From Mesorhizobium sp. M3A.F.Ca.ET.080.04.2.1 (GTDB taxonomy: Bacteria; Pseudomonadota; Alphaproteobacteria; Rhizobiales; Rhizobiaceae), in assembly GCF_003952525.1 (NCBI RefSeq), contig NZ_CP034451.1, positions 3,968,001 to 4,032,000 of the forward strand: a DNA stretch of 64,000 bases, in the 5' to 3' direction. This document shows, one piece after another, positions 26,744-35,640 of this stretch. Under the pieces are notes generated by a model, which saw only the letters and a list, made by a program, of their open reading frames with translations, did no database searches and was not told the DNA's origin. Numbering within the stretch: the stretch's first letter is position 1; each line of letters begins with the position of its first letter. The translations under genes were made by a program, and so were the position numbers.

Positions 26744-26917
26744 GCACCGCCGCGCCCCGGCCTCCCGATCACATTACGGACAAGGTGGGGCTTTGTCCAA
26801 AGCTTGTTCGCGGCAGGGGAGGGTACTTCCTCCCACCCTGCCGCCTTGTTGATGGAAGCTAAAACGGTCGCGCAGGCGCTAGAGTTGCATCGGCATAATC
26901 AGCTTAAACTCGCGAAG

Positions 26918-27416
26918 TTAAACCCGCGGTTGGTCTATCTCGGCCCGCCTCACCTGAAAGGCTAAGGTATCCGTTTCGGTCAAGGGTTTTAGGGGCCATT
27001 TTCGCTGCGCCTTGAGGAGAGCGTTTGCTAGGATGAGGAGCTTTCGCAACAAGATGATGACCTTTGCGGGTTTGCCTGCCGCCTTTAGCGCCTGGTATTT
27101 TGCCTTGAGGTCGGGGTTGAAGCGCAGGGCGAAGGGCCGGGCATGTAGAGGGCCTGGCGAACATTGGCCCGGCCGCCCAGGCGCGGCCGCTCCATTTTGC
27201 CGAGGCCGGCGAGGCTTGCGGCCTTTGGTTCCGAGTTCCGGCATGTCGATGGTGAGTGTGCAGGCGGTGGCATCCGATGCGCCATATGCTGGTCAGGATT
27301 TCGCGGCGCTGGACAGCGTCGGGATCGGCTTTCATGAGGGTAAGCATCGTCTGATCGATATCGCTGAGTTCACGTGGATCTGCTTCCAGCCACTCGTTGT
27401 TGTGGCGCCTGAGCAA
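26918..27416 (-). mobile_element. IS110-family transposase remnant
   Basis: The C-terminal half of an IS110-type transposase over several frames: SDIDQTMLTLMKADPDAVQR, TIDMPELGTKGRK, RFNPDLKAKYQALKAAGKPA and RKLLILANALLKAQRKW. The DEDD catalytic N-terminus is missing and frameshifts are present, so it is inactive. Confidence 0.65.
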
Positions 27417-27571
27417 GGCAAGCGGTCAAGGTCTGGCTCTGGTGCTGGCTGCGGTGCGATCCCCGCACGGGCCAGGTGCCGATCGTGTCGACGATCCACC
27501 TCGCCGCGACCAGAGAGCTGCTACTCTCTTCCGCTGTTCATTCTGGCCTCTTCGCAATGAATGTCATAAAA

Positions 27572-28054
27572 TCACCTGTCGCAATTAATGGTTTTTGATT
27601 TGGCTCCAGCAGCTGGCAGATATCGCCGAGAGTTCCGCAGAGAGCGTCGAAAGTTTTGGCCGCCTTCTTCCGCAGCCGCGCCTTGAGTTTTGAGCAGACC
27701 TGTCTTGATCGGGTTGAGATCGGGCGAGCATGGCGGCAGGATCAGGAGCCAGTGCCCTTTGGCCAACCAGTGGGCGGCGCGTACCTTGCCGACAATCTGG
27801 GGTTCCGAACCCGACAGTTGGTTTTCAACCCGACAGTGGCCCGCCTCAGAGCAGGCTACCGCCCTTCGGAGCAGGCAGAAGCTAATCGAGGTTCGCGGGT
27901 TCCGGTTTGAATGTGCAGGTCGCTGCGCGCCTGATCTTTCGGTCTGGCGGCACATGACAAAAACCCTCATTTTGGCCGACGATACCCGGTCAGGAGCGGG
28001 TATCGCAGTCGAGAAGCGACCCGAGCACGTCCACAAGATGTGCCGAGTTTGCAA
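27572..28054 (-). mobile_element. IS630-family transposase remnant
   Basis: LLILPPCSPDLNPIKTGLLK followed by KTQGAAAEEGGQNF is the C-terminal DDE signature region of IS630 transposases (usual form LPPYSPDLNPIE). The preceding part is scrambled, and the final catalytic glutamate is replaced by lysine. A dead remnant. Confidence 0.6.
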
Positions 28055-28278
28055 GGTGTGTCATTGTTTCTGTCAACGTTCGAGCGACAGCGCACGACGA
28101 AACGTCTGGCATACGCCTCGTCTGGCACGCGCCTCGCATATGTTGCAGTTGCTGCTGGAGATCAGGCGATCGAGTGGGCCTTGCAATTTTCCGATTTTGA
28201 TGCGCCTAAAGTCTCGTGTACAAATCAGGCTGGCGTGAATGGCCTGCCTAAGTTGCGACTTATTACAAAGGAATGGAT

Positions 28279-28491
28279 ATGGCGACTGGAACGGTGAAGT
28301 GGTTCAACAGCACGAAGGGTTTTGGTTTTATTCAGCCTGACAACGGCGGTCAGGATGTCTTTGTCCACATTTCCGCTGTTGAACGAGCGGGCCTGTCGAC
28401 CCTTAATGAGGGCCAGAAGATCAACTACGAGGTGGAACAGGATCGCCGCACGGGAAAGTCCTCTGCAGGCAGCCTCAGCAAGGCTGGCTAA
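28279..28491 (+). CDS. cspA: CspA-family cold-shock protein
   Basis: A 70-residue single cold-shock domain. RNP1 is KGFGFIQ and RNP2 is DVFVHISA, near residues 13-19 and 28-35. These proteins bind single-stranded RNA and DNA and melt mRNA structure. AAAGGA lies 6 bases before ATG 28279, favouring it over the ATG two codons earlier. A leader of at least 200 bases without another gene precedes it, in keeping with the long 5' UTRs of csp genes. Confidence 0.92.
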   Translation: MATGTVKWFNSTKGFGFIQPDNGGQDVFVHISAVERAGLSTLNEGQKINYEVEQDRRTGKSSAGSLSKAG

Positions 28492-28635
28492 CGGTCCGGG
28501 AAAGCCTTGGCAAGGTTCGTCATCGCCGGAACGCATTGACGGCTCGAAACCCGGGCCGGAGCATGCAAGTTAATGCCGCGGCAGGGATTGCTGGAGCCAT
28601 CATGAATTACTCTGGAAATGAGGCTCTTGGACGGG

Positions 28636-28663
28636 AAAGGCGGGGCTCATCCCCGCCCTTTGA
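28636..28663. terminator. Hairpin between cspA and the MucR-type gene
   Basis: GGCGGGG (28639-28645) pairs with CCCCGCC (28651-28657) around CTCAT, flanked by AAA and CTTT. It can serve convergent transcripts of cspA and the MucR-type regulator gene as a bidirectional terminator. Confidence 0.6.
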
Positions 28664-28719
28664 TTCCGCGCAGATTGGGCCAACGGCTGCTGCGCGTCCG
28701 AACGACTGTTGATACGGAT

Positions 28720-29190
28720 TTAGGCTGCGACCTTCTTGCGGGTCCGTTTCGCCGGCGCCGTGGCTGGGGCTTCCGGCTCTTTCGGTTTGCGGCCGAGTCC
28801 CATGGTCTTGGCCAAGGCGGAGCGCGCAGCGGCGTAATTCGGCGCCACCATGGGATAATCCGACGGCAGACCCCATTTGGCGCGATATTCGTCTGGGGTC
28901 AGACCATAGTGCGTCGCCAGATGGCGCTTTAGCGATTTGAATTTCTTGCCGTCTTCAAGGCTAATGATGTAGTCCGGTTCGATCGACTTTTTGATCGGGA
29001 CAGCAGGTTTTTTTACAGGCACAGGCTCTTCTGCCGGTATGAGTCCAGCCGTGCCGTTTAGAGCCCCGTGCACTTGGGCGATCAGGGCAGGAAGCTCCCC
29101 CGCCGGGACGGGGTTGTTGGAGACGTAGGCTGATACAACATCGGCAGTGAGCTCGATGAGGATGTCGGTCTTGTGGGGTTCTTCTGTCAT
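28720..29190 (-). CDS. MucR/Ros-family regulator without zinc-binding cysteines
   Basis: A 156-residue regulator of the rhizobial MucR/Ros family. The DNA-binding core (PDYIISLEDGKKFKSLKRHL, then THYGLTPDEYRAKWGLP and YPMVAPNYA) matches Ros throughout, but both zinc cysteines of the Ros motif CLEC are changed (ISLED: Ser77, Asp80). M. loti has a known group of such Ml proteins, and at least one (Ml4) folds without zinc, so it is likely active. A basic tail (KRTRKK) ends the protein. Family members control exopolysaccharide, motility and symbiosis genes. GGAG lies 7 bases before the ATG. Confidence 0.85.
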   Translation of the reverse strand: MTEEPHKTDILIELTADVVSAYVSNNPVPAGELPALIAQVHGALNGTAGLIPAEEPVPVKKPAVPIKKSIEPDYIISLEDGKKFKSLKRHLATHYGLTPDEYRAKWGLPSDYPMVAPNYAAARSALAKTMGLGRKPKEPEAPATAPAKRTRKKVAA

Positions 29191-30084
29191 AAACTTCTCC
29201 GGGCAGCTTGAAACACAGTTGGGCGAAGTGTCGCTTCATAGTGGCGGTTGCCGCTGAAAGCAAATGGATCGACGGGTGCGCTGCTCCTCCACCATTGAAG
29301 TCTCGGCGACGCATCCCGTCATCGTCCATCGCTAAAGGCAGCGTATTGAATTATGGGAGCGGTCGCGCCCGCCCCACCATAGCGATACAGCAAGACAATC
29401 AAAAAAGCCGGTCTTTGCTTGGCCCCAAATCTTTTCTCCTTTCGTGAACGCTGAGCTGCCAAGCTGCTACAGTTCACCTCGCGGGGCAACCGTGCACAAC
29501 ACAGGAGTCGCCCGAGCGATACATTCTTCACTTGCCGCTTATCAGCGCTGGTGATTGCACTTTGCAGCCTGCCTCCGGACCCGCAGCGCTCACGCTGTTG
29601 GTTTTGCGCCTGCAGGCGTCGGAAGTCGGATCGCCGCAGCTAATTTCCTCAGGCGGACGAATTCAACAAATCGATTGTTTGGATCGAAGGCATCCACACC
29701 ATCGATGCCTCTAGAATAGGATCCAGCTACAATCACCGTGCTGTAATGGCAGGGACGGCCAGCACAAGCGCGACACGATCCGGCGGGTCCATCGCTGCGT
29801 TACGTATTCATGGCTACTGCATCGGGCGCTCGGTCGACCGCCTTAAGCCAGGTCGCCGCATTGCGAGACGGTGACCGGCGAGGGAGAGGGCGCTCTGGCA
29901 ACGAAGCGAGGCGGGTGGCCTTGCGGGTGGCCGCGTGATGTCATCCGGCTCTCCTGCCGATCTCTGCCGGCCAGATCTGGAGCAACTGTTTTGCATAGAT
30001 ATGGCTCTCTTCAGGGGGCCATCTATGATGGGAGCCGAGCGCGTGTTCGAGCCGGGGAACAGGCTGCGCATGCACTGTGCCCAC
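29191..30084. other. Region without a recognised gene
   Basis: Between the MucR-type gene and y4yS no gene was recognised on either strand. It includes the promoter of the MucR-type gene near its left end and the 3' flank of the T3SS operon. Confidence 0.3.
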
Positions 30085-30627
30085 CTATTGCGATCGTGCT
30101 AACCTTGGTTGTTTGGACTTGCCGTTAAAGGCAAGCGACAGATTGAAGTTATGCTGCACCATCTGATTGCCTGGCTCGTTTTCGAGAGCTCGCCGATACA
30201 GGGCCTGTGCCGCGTCATGCCGCCCCTCAATGTCCAAAATCACGCCCTTCGCATTCAATGCACGTACGTTTCCTGGGGCTGCAACCAAGACGCTGTCGAG
30301 CACCTCAACCGCTTCGTGCGGGCGCTTCTGGCCCACCAAGGCATTTGTAAGTCGTATCGCCGCATCAACATTGTCCGGGTGCTGCTTCACCTCATCCCGC
30401 AAAGCCCGCTCTTGAACATCCTGACCAACTTCGCGCAAAATGCGTTCGCGCATAGCCGGATCGATTTGATCGGCGCTGAGCAACTCGGGGGAAGATGTCT
30501 CCTGCACGGAAAGAGCCGGCTTTTGCCAGCTGGCGCAACCGCCCAAAGGCAGAATGGCGAGTACGGCAAAAAGAAGTGAGTTCCGGCGCAGAAACATAGG
30601 CGATGGAGAAACTGTATTACTATTCAT
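30085..30627 (-). CDS. y4yS: Y4yS-like TPR lipoprotein of the T3SS cluster
   Basis: A 180-residue protein with a lipoprotein signal (lipobox LPLGGC, Cys31) and a TPR-like region (VEVLDSVLVAAPGNVRALNA, then AQALYRRALENEPGNQ), similar to Tad pilus TadD-type proteins. It is the last gene of the nopC-nopA-y4yQ-rhcV-y4yS block, the position y4yS has in NGR234. A pilotin-like or assembly role in the outer envelope is likely but not proven. GAGAG precedes the ATG. Confidence 0.75.
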   Translation of the reverse strand: MNSNTVSPSPMFLRRNSLLFAVLAILPLGGCASWQKPALSVQETSSPELLSADQIDPAMRERILREVGQDVQERALRDEVKQHPDNVDAAIRLTNALVGQKRPHEAVEVLDSVLVAAPGNVRALNAKGVILDIEGRHDAAQALYRRALENEPGNQMVQHNFNLSLAFNGKSKQPRLARSQ

Positions 30628-30680
30628 GTTATCTCTCAGTTATCGGGGAGGCGCGTGGCGTTCAGTTAGGAAAGGTGGGA

Positions 30681-32744
30681 CTACTCTAACAATCCGCTGT
30701 TCGATCCGTGCGGGAGTGTGACGGATCCTGCGGGGCGAATTGTAAAGTCGGAGGCGAGGTCTTGATAAGACAGCACGGCGAGATCAACCCCGTTTCGCGT
30801 CAGAAAGCCGCGGACGAAACGTCGGACATCCATCGACGTCAACAGAATAGGGCGGGTTTGACCCGGTTCTGCGTTCGAAAGGACCTGACGTATCTGTGAT
30901 AGCATCGCTTCGCTTTGCCGATCCTCCAGTGCGAGATAGGGGCCTGCATCCGAATCTCGAACCGCGCCACGCATCACATCCTCGCTCTCGCGCTCGACGA
31001 CCAGGGCGGACACGATGCCCTCCGTGTTGGCATGGCGGTGGCAGATCTGTCGCTTCAAACCAGAACGGACATATTCCGTCAGCAGGGCAACGTTCTGCTC
31101 ACGCTCGCTCCATTCGGCCAATGCCTCCAACACGAGACGGGTGTGGCGGATTGGGATACCTTCCTCCAGGAGGCGGCGCAGAACATCGGCAATCCGAGGA
31201 ATCGGCGTCGTGCGTAGCACCTCTTTCACAAGCTCAGAATATTCCTGCTCCATTCGGCCCAGGAAATGTCGGGTCTCTTGGATGCCCACCAATCGCGGTG
31301 CGTAGCGGGTCAACGCTGCATGGACGCGCAAGGCGAGGAGTTCGCCGGGAGCCCTATGCTCCGTGCCGGCGCCCGTAAGGGCCTTTGCAGGGGTATGTTC
31401 AACCGGGAGTGTGTCCGTTTTCGGCTCACGTCTAAGGGGGACACCGCTCGAGTCGACGTGCGCTACATCGGCTCGGAGCGCCATCTGGTTTGGATCTAAG
31501 GCGTCCTGTTCGACTGGCACGCCCTCGACATCAATTCGGAATTGCGATTCAGGCAGCTGCTCGTCAACCAAGACAGGGATGCGAGGAACGATAATGCCCA
31601 GATCGGCTGTGACCAGGAGCGAAACGCGCCCAATATGTTTTTGCAATTCGGCTTGATCGACCGCCTGCATAAGATCTGGCGCTAGAAAAAATGCGATCGG
31701 GAATTCCTTCGCAGGCGCGGCTTGCTTAGGCTCCGCTGCAGTTCCACCTTTCGCATCGGCAGTGCCGGCGCCCAGCACATCAGCCTTGACAATGCTTACC
31801 GCAGCGAACACTGCGGCCAGCATCAGAAAGACGGGGAGGGGAAACCCAGGAACGAACCCCATTACAACCAGGACGCCGGCCGCCAGTCGCAAGGCTCGAG
31901 TGCTGGCCGTGAGCTGACTGACCATTTCTGTACCGAGGTTGATCCTCGCCGTCCCAGTCACACGGGTGACGATGGTCGCCGCAGTAATGGAGAGCAGAAG
32001 GGCCGGAATCTGCGATATCAATGCATCGCCTATCGTCAGCAGAGTGTAGTGATGCAGTACCTCGCCGAAGGACATGCCCTTGGAGAGCAGGCCGATCGAA
32101 ATTCCACCCAGCATGTTGATGCAGATAACCACCAGCCCGGCGATGGAATCGCCCTTCACAAATTTCATCGCGCCGTCCATCGCGCCATAGAGTTGGCTTT
32201 CCTTCTCCAATTCGGCGCGCCGCCGGCGGGATTCGTTGGCATCGATGTGGCCGTTGCGTAGCTCTGCGTCGACCGCCATTTGCTTGCCCGGCAGAGCATC
32301 CAGCGTGAAACGCGCCGCCACTTCTGCCACCCGTTCGGCACCCTTCGCGAGGACCATGAATTGCACCATGGTGACGACCAGAAATATGACGAAACCCACC
32401 ACGATATTGCCTGAAATGACGAAATCGCCAAAAGTATGAATAATGCTGCCGGCCTCCCCCTCGGCCAGGATCAGTCGCGTCGTTGCGACCGTGAGCGCGA
32501 GACGGAATACAGTGGAAATCAAAATAACGCCGGGCAAAGAGGAAAAATCAAGTGGAGTACTGACATACAGGGCAACCATCATCAGCAGTATGGCCAACCC
32601 CATATTGAATCCTATCAGGGCGTCGACCACCACGACCGGGATAGGCATGACCATCATCGCGACAGCCAGAAGCAGCATCAACGCAACCATTAAATCCGGG
32701 CTGGCCGGCGCACGCTTGATGAAGTCACGCAGGACGTTGGCCAT
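30681..32744 (-). CDS. rhcV: T3SS export apparatus gate protein RhcV (SctV)
   Basis: A 687-residue FHIPEP/SctV protein, full length. The N-terminal 320 residues are a membrane domain with about eight helices and the conserved cytoplasmic loop (RFTLDALPGKQMAVDAELRN, RRRAELEKESQLYGAMDGAM). A large cytosolic domain follows, of the type that forms the nonameric ring receiving substrates and chaperones. AAAGGTG lies before the ATG. The 230 bases between y4yQ and this gene contain a possible 77-codon frame (33005-32772) with no recognised family. Confidence 0.95.
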   Translation of the reverse strand: MANVLRDFIKRAPASPDLMVALMLLLAVAMMVMPIPVVVVDALIGFNMGLAILLMMVALYVSTPLDFSSLPGVILISTVFRLALTVATTRLILAEGEAGSIIHTFGDFVISGNIVVGFVIFLVVTMVQFMVLAKGAERVAEVAARFTLDALPGKQMAVDAELRNGHIDANESRRRRAELEKESQLYGAMDGAMKFVKGDSIAGLVVICINMLGGISIGLLSKGMSFGEVLHHYTLLTIGDALISQIPALLLSITAATIVTRVTGTARINLGTEMVSQLTASTRALRLAAGVLVVMGFVPGFPLPVFLMLAAVFAAVSIVKADVLGAGTADAKGGTAAEPKQAAPAKEFPIAFFLAPDLMQAVDQAELQKHIGRVSLLVTADLGIIVPRIPVLVDEQLPESQFRIDVEGVPVEQDALDPNQMALRADVAHVDSSGVPLRREPKTDTLPVEHTPAKALTGAGTEHRAPGELLALRVHAALTRYAPRLVGIQETRHFLGRMEQEYSELVKEVLRTTPIPRIADVLRRLLEEGIPIRHTRLVLEALAEWSEREQNVALLTEYVRSGLKRQICHRHANTEGIVSALVVERESEDVMRGAVRDSDAGPYLALEDRQSEAMLSQIRQVLSNAEPGQTRPILLTSMDVRRFVRGFLTRNGVDLAVLSYQDLASDFTIRPAGSVTLPHGSNSGLLE

Positions 32745-32976
32745 CGAGACACCTTTGCAATCGGTTGAGACTTACTCTGCTGTTACGCCATGAAACGTGG
32801 CTTTCGAACTCCGAAGGCGCCTCAGCCTTGGCCAGCGCGTGACCCTGCATGAGAGCCACAAGCAGGCGCGAAATGGCTGGGCAGCAAATGTTTCCAACGC
32901 AGCCAGCTTGTCAGCACCGAGCGCGACAGGATGTTTGGCTGGCCATAGAGTGCTGCTTGATGGGGCCTGCGAGCTT

Positions 32977-33867
32977 TCAATATTGGAGAGCAGCAATGCG
33001 GCCATTCCTGCTCAGCAGCACACGGCTGTCCTCAATACGTTCGACCACCCATCCATCAGCCAAAATGGCGCCGACAAAATACTTCTCGCTGTCGATGACA
33101 ATATATGGTTGGACCCCATGCCACACAGCTTCGACCGCGATTGCGGATGGCGCCTTCTCCTCTTTGATGAGCACTCCGTTCACCAGTGTTAGAGTACCCT
33201 TGGTGCGACGATCGAACGATTGCTGAAGCTTCTGCCAGCTGATGACCGATTCAGACGTGACGGTGCCTTCGGCGGTCACAACACCCTTTGCCGACCCAAT
33301 CTTGACGTCGAGAAGACCCGCTCGATCGACTTCCTCCTGCAGCTCTTGGGCCGCTGCCTCCGTAAGTTCATTGTCAGCGCGGTGACTGATCGTTCTGGAC
33401 GCGACTTCAGCCCGAAGTGAATTGGGGCTCGATCCACTTGCATTGCCAAGATAGGAGATCGTGCCTGAAAGCGCGCCGATCCCGAGTGAGCTGATTATGA
33501 CCATGGCGAGCACACCGATCGGTAGGCGCGGTATGCCGGTCGAACCAGGCGGCTCTGCATCCTGCACGGACAAAGCAATGGACATCTCGCCTACGAGCAG
33601 GACGACAGGAAGGGGCACAACAACGGACTGGCCTGCGGCGATATTCCGGTTGCCCTCGATACTGAGTCCGGGTGCAAGCGCCTCCAGTTCGATCGACTTG
33701 CCAAGAAGAGTTACACGAAGGTGATGCGGTGCCAGTCCCTGCTCGACAAAGACCAAATCGGCATCGAAGCCGCTGCCGATTAAACACTTTTGAAGATCCG
33801 TCTTGCCGGTCAGACCGCAATAGTGCCCCGAACGCACTTCGAAACGGAGGGAAACGGCGTCATCCAC
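32977..33867 (-). CDS. y4yQ: T3SS inner-ring protein Y4yQ (SctD-like)
   Basis: A 296-residue SctD/YscD-type protein. The N-terminal FHA-like domain covers about 1-100, with one transmembrane helix at about 129-152 (PIGVLAMVIISSLGIGALSG). The periplasmic part has ring-building-motif/BON-like character (VDRAGLLDVKIGSAKGVVTA). It would form the outer layer of the inner-membrane ring around RhcJ. It sits between nopA and rhcV as y4yQ does in other rhizobia. Confidence 0.85.
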   Translation of the reverse strand: MDDAVSLRFEVRSGHYCGLTGKTDLQKCLIGSGFDADLVFVEQGLAPHHLRVTLLGKSIELEALAPGLSIEGNRNIAAGQSVVVPLPVVLLVGEMSIALSVQDAEPPGSTGIPRLPIGVLAMVIISSLGIGALSGTISYLGNASGSSPNSLRAEVASRTISHRADNELTEAAAQELQEEVDRAGLLDVKIGSAKGVVTAEGTVTSESVISWQKLQQSFDRRTKGTLTLVNGVLIKEEKAPSAIAVEAVWHGVQPYIVIDSEKYFVGAILADGWVVERIEDSRVLLSRNGRIAALQY

Positions 33868-33891
33868 AGAGCATCTCTCAAACAGGATAGA

Positions 33892-33917
33892 AGCCGCATG
33901 GCAATTGCCATGCGGCT
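33892..33917 (-). terminator. Perfect 26-base palindrome between nopA and y4yQ
   Basis: AGCCGCATGGCAA pairs exactly with TTGCCATGCGGCT. There is no T-run on either side, so it fits an attenuating or 3'-protecting stem-loop better than a full terminator. It lies 67 bases past the nopA stop and 25 before the y4yQ start, where it could keep needle mRNA more abundant than that of the downstream structural genes. Confidence 0.55.
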
Positions 33918-33984
33918 CATTTCGGGACTACGTCGCGTCAATAAGGAGACGCGCTAGGGGGCAGTCTAAAACCCGCTTCCGACA

Positions 33985-34227
33985 TTACGAAACGCGTTCG
34001 TCGGCGGCCTTCTTGATGGTCTGGAGATTGGTCGTTAGAGTGCGCAACTGGACACTCCTTTTCGTCGCCTCCAAGCTAACATTGGTTAGTTCCTGCACTT
34101 GCGCCTGAAAAGCAGTAGCATCAGCTCCGCTTGTATTGCCGGGAGTGCCACTGTTAGTTTTATCGGTATTGCCGGCGCTACTGGTATTGGTATTGCCTGA
34201 TTTTTTATTATTATCAACTGCAGCCAT
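33985..34227 (-). CDS. nopA: NopA, T3SS needle/pilus subunit
   Basis: An 80-residue small secreted protein. The low-complexity N-terminus, rich in Asn, Ser, Gly and Thr, is followed by an amphipathic helical part (FQAQVQELTNVSLEATKRSV). Rhizobial NopA forms the external pili of the T3SS. AAGGA lies 6 bases before the ATG at 34227, making that start more likely than the ATG two codons upstream. It directly follows nopC, as in NGR234. Identification rests on size, position and composition. Confidence 0.8.
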   Translation of the reverse strand: MAAVDNNKKSGNTNTSSAGNTDKTNSGTPGNTSGADATAFQAQVQELTNVSLEATKRSVQLRTLTTNLQTIKKAADERVS

Positions 34228-34298
34228 GATCATTCCTTTTTCTGTTGGAGTTGTGCCGTCAATAACGGCCTGTATGACCTCACGCCGGATTTCCCGCG

Positions 34299-34628
34299 TC
34301 AGGCATCTTCTGTGTCATCCAAAGCTTCATCGGCCTCAGCCATCGCATCGTTCGCGAATTGGAACGCGAACGATCGCAGGATACTTTGGAAGGCTTCACT
34401 TTGTGCTGCAGACTGTGAGTTGTCTTGAAGTTGATCATTTGAAACGGTCCGGTTATCCGCCCGATCGTTCCCGCCAGCTGCCTTGCCATCATTCCCACCA
34501 GCTGGCTTGCCATCATTGCCATCAGCCGGCTTGCCATCACCAGAATGCTCGGATTTCGAATCCCCATGGCCCTTTCGGATCAAGGAAGTCCCGAGGTTGC
34601 CAACTCCACTCCCAATTGCTGCTATCAT
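34299..34628 (-). CDS. nopC: NopC, secreted T3SS protein
   Basis: A 109-residue protein starting MIAAIGSGVGNLGTSL. The middle carries three 8-residue repeats (GNDGKPAG type) encoded by 24-base tandem repeats at 34466-34537, and an acidic helical C-terminus follows. GGAG lies 6 bases before ATG 34628; an upstream in-frame ATG at 34643 is less well placed. A tts box lies at 34686-34719. In other rhizobia NopC is secreted and acts as an effector inside host cells. Confidence 0.7.
   Translation of the reverse strand: MIAAIGSGVGNLGTSLIRKGHGDSKSEHSGDGKPADGNDGKPAGGNDGKAAGGNDRADNRTVSNDQLQDNSQSAAQSEAFQSILRSFAFQFANDAMAEADEALDDTEDA
34466..34537. repeat. Three 24-base tandem repeats inside nopC
   Basis: Units at 34466-34489, 34490-34513 and 34514-34537 differ by a few bases and encode Gly-Asn-Asp-Gly-Lys-Pro/Ala-Ala-Gly/Asp octads. 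Copy number could vary without a frameshift. Confidence 0.75.
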
Positions 34629-34685
34629 CAGGTACTCCGGCATTTGCCATTGGCGGCGACGTGTTAAAGGTTAGCCTCGATCAAG

Positions 34686-34719
34686 CTAAGGGCGGGAGCT
34701 TTCGAGAACCTGACGGCTT
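34686..34719 (-). promoter_or_regulatory. tts box upstream of nopC
   Basis: The minus strand reads CGTCAGGTTCTCGAAAGCTC, a close match to the rhizobial tts box core GTCAG-TT-TCGAAAGCT bound by TtsI. It ends about 58 bases before the nopC start and should drive nopC, nopA, y4yQ, rhcV and y4yS. Confidence 0.8.
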
Positions 34720-35161
34720 TTGACAAAAACCGGCCAGCGCAAAAACGTATGCTCTGCAGGATGTTGCTCTCGCATCGAACAGTCGACCACGATCTCGGCT
34801 GTTCGGCCAATCCCGCCGTCCACGCATGCCGCGACCGAATGGCAGCCGCAGCAGCTCGTTTGCATCCTCGATGCTGTGGTGTCGAACAGGAGACACGGTC
34901 CACGTGCTGCATGACCGCAATGACCGTATTCTTGCTGGCTCCACGGGCGCACGCAACGAGCAGGAACTCGGTCTTTGCATCACCATTCTCTCGCCTGCAC
35001 ATCACGGCCCGGCGCGGTGAGCTCATTGGCTTCGAGAAGGTCGGCGACCGTACGAACATGGGATGGTCTGCCGGCTTTGGGAGGCCGGTGCGGATCCTCT
35101 TCTCACCATATCGAAAGCTTGAAGCGGTCGGATTTTCTTGCCCTGTTCGTGAGAACTCCCA
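34720..35161. other. Intergenic region between the nopC and effector tts boxes
   Basis: No gene recognised. A partial tts-like core (TATCGAAAGCTTG) occurs near 35106 but lacks the GTCAG half. Confidence 0.3.
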
Positions 35162-35192
35162 TCGTCAGCTAATCGTCAGCCAAGCGGTCTAT
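35162..35192 (+). promoter_or_regulatory. tts box upstream of the candidate effector gene
   Basis: TCGTCAGCTAATCGTCAGCC followed by AAGCGG matches the tts box pattern, with the second half as GTCAGC, as in the nopB box. It lies about 450 bases before the ATG at 35641, leaving a long leader of about 420 bases with no recognised gene. Confidence 0.7.
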
Positions 35193-35640
35193 CTAGGCCG
35201 GCCGTGCCTGACCTTCGGATCCAAAGGTCCCGTCTCGACACTTTTTGTAACTATAGATCGAAATGGTCCGCGTGATACGCAACGCACACGCTTCTCTGAA
35301 GCAAATGTGTGACTTTGTCGGTGGCGAACGAGAGGAGTGACGCATCAATAAAATCGTCAGGCACGTGTCTAGGAAGGGGAGCTAGCCGAGTTGGTCTGAT
35401 TTCATTCGCTGTTCCTGGAAATCGGCGGACTGAAGCGCTGATAATCTCAGGACATCGATGGCAACGTTGCGAAAGTCCTGTGAGCTCGGGCCAATCTTGG
35501 CCTGCTACTGAGAAGCACTTTGGCGGGAACATTACGCCGTCGCGGGTCTGGCTGACCGTGACGTTAACCGAAAGATGCCGCTGGTCTCGTCAGCCGCCAG
35601 CACAATAGCAGCACATTCTCGCCTACTACGGAGACGCAAT

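Noticed and set aside
28123..28138. Sigma-54-like element TGGCACG-CGCC-TCGCA upstream of cspA
   Set aside because: The -12 GC block has a mismatch at a critical T, no TGT-N10-ACA site lies upstream, and the sequence is part of a short local repeat (CGTCTGGCA twice) in transposon debris.
35100..35116. A further tts box upstream of the effector (TATCGAAAGCTTG)
   Set aside because: It has only the second half of the motif; the GTCAG half is missing. The complete box at 35162 is enough to explain regulation.
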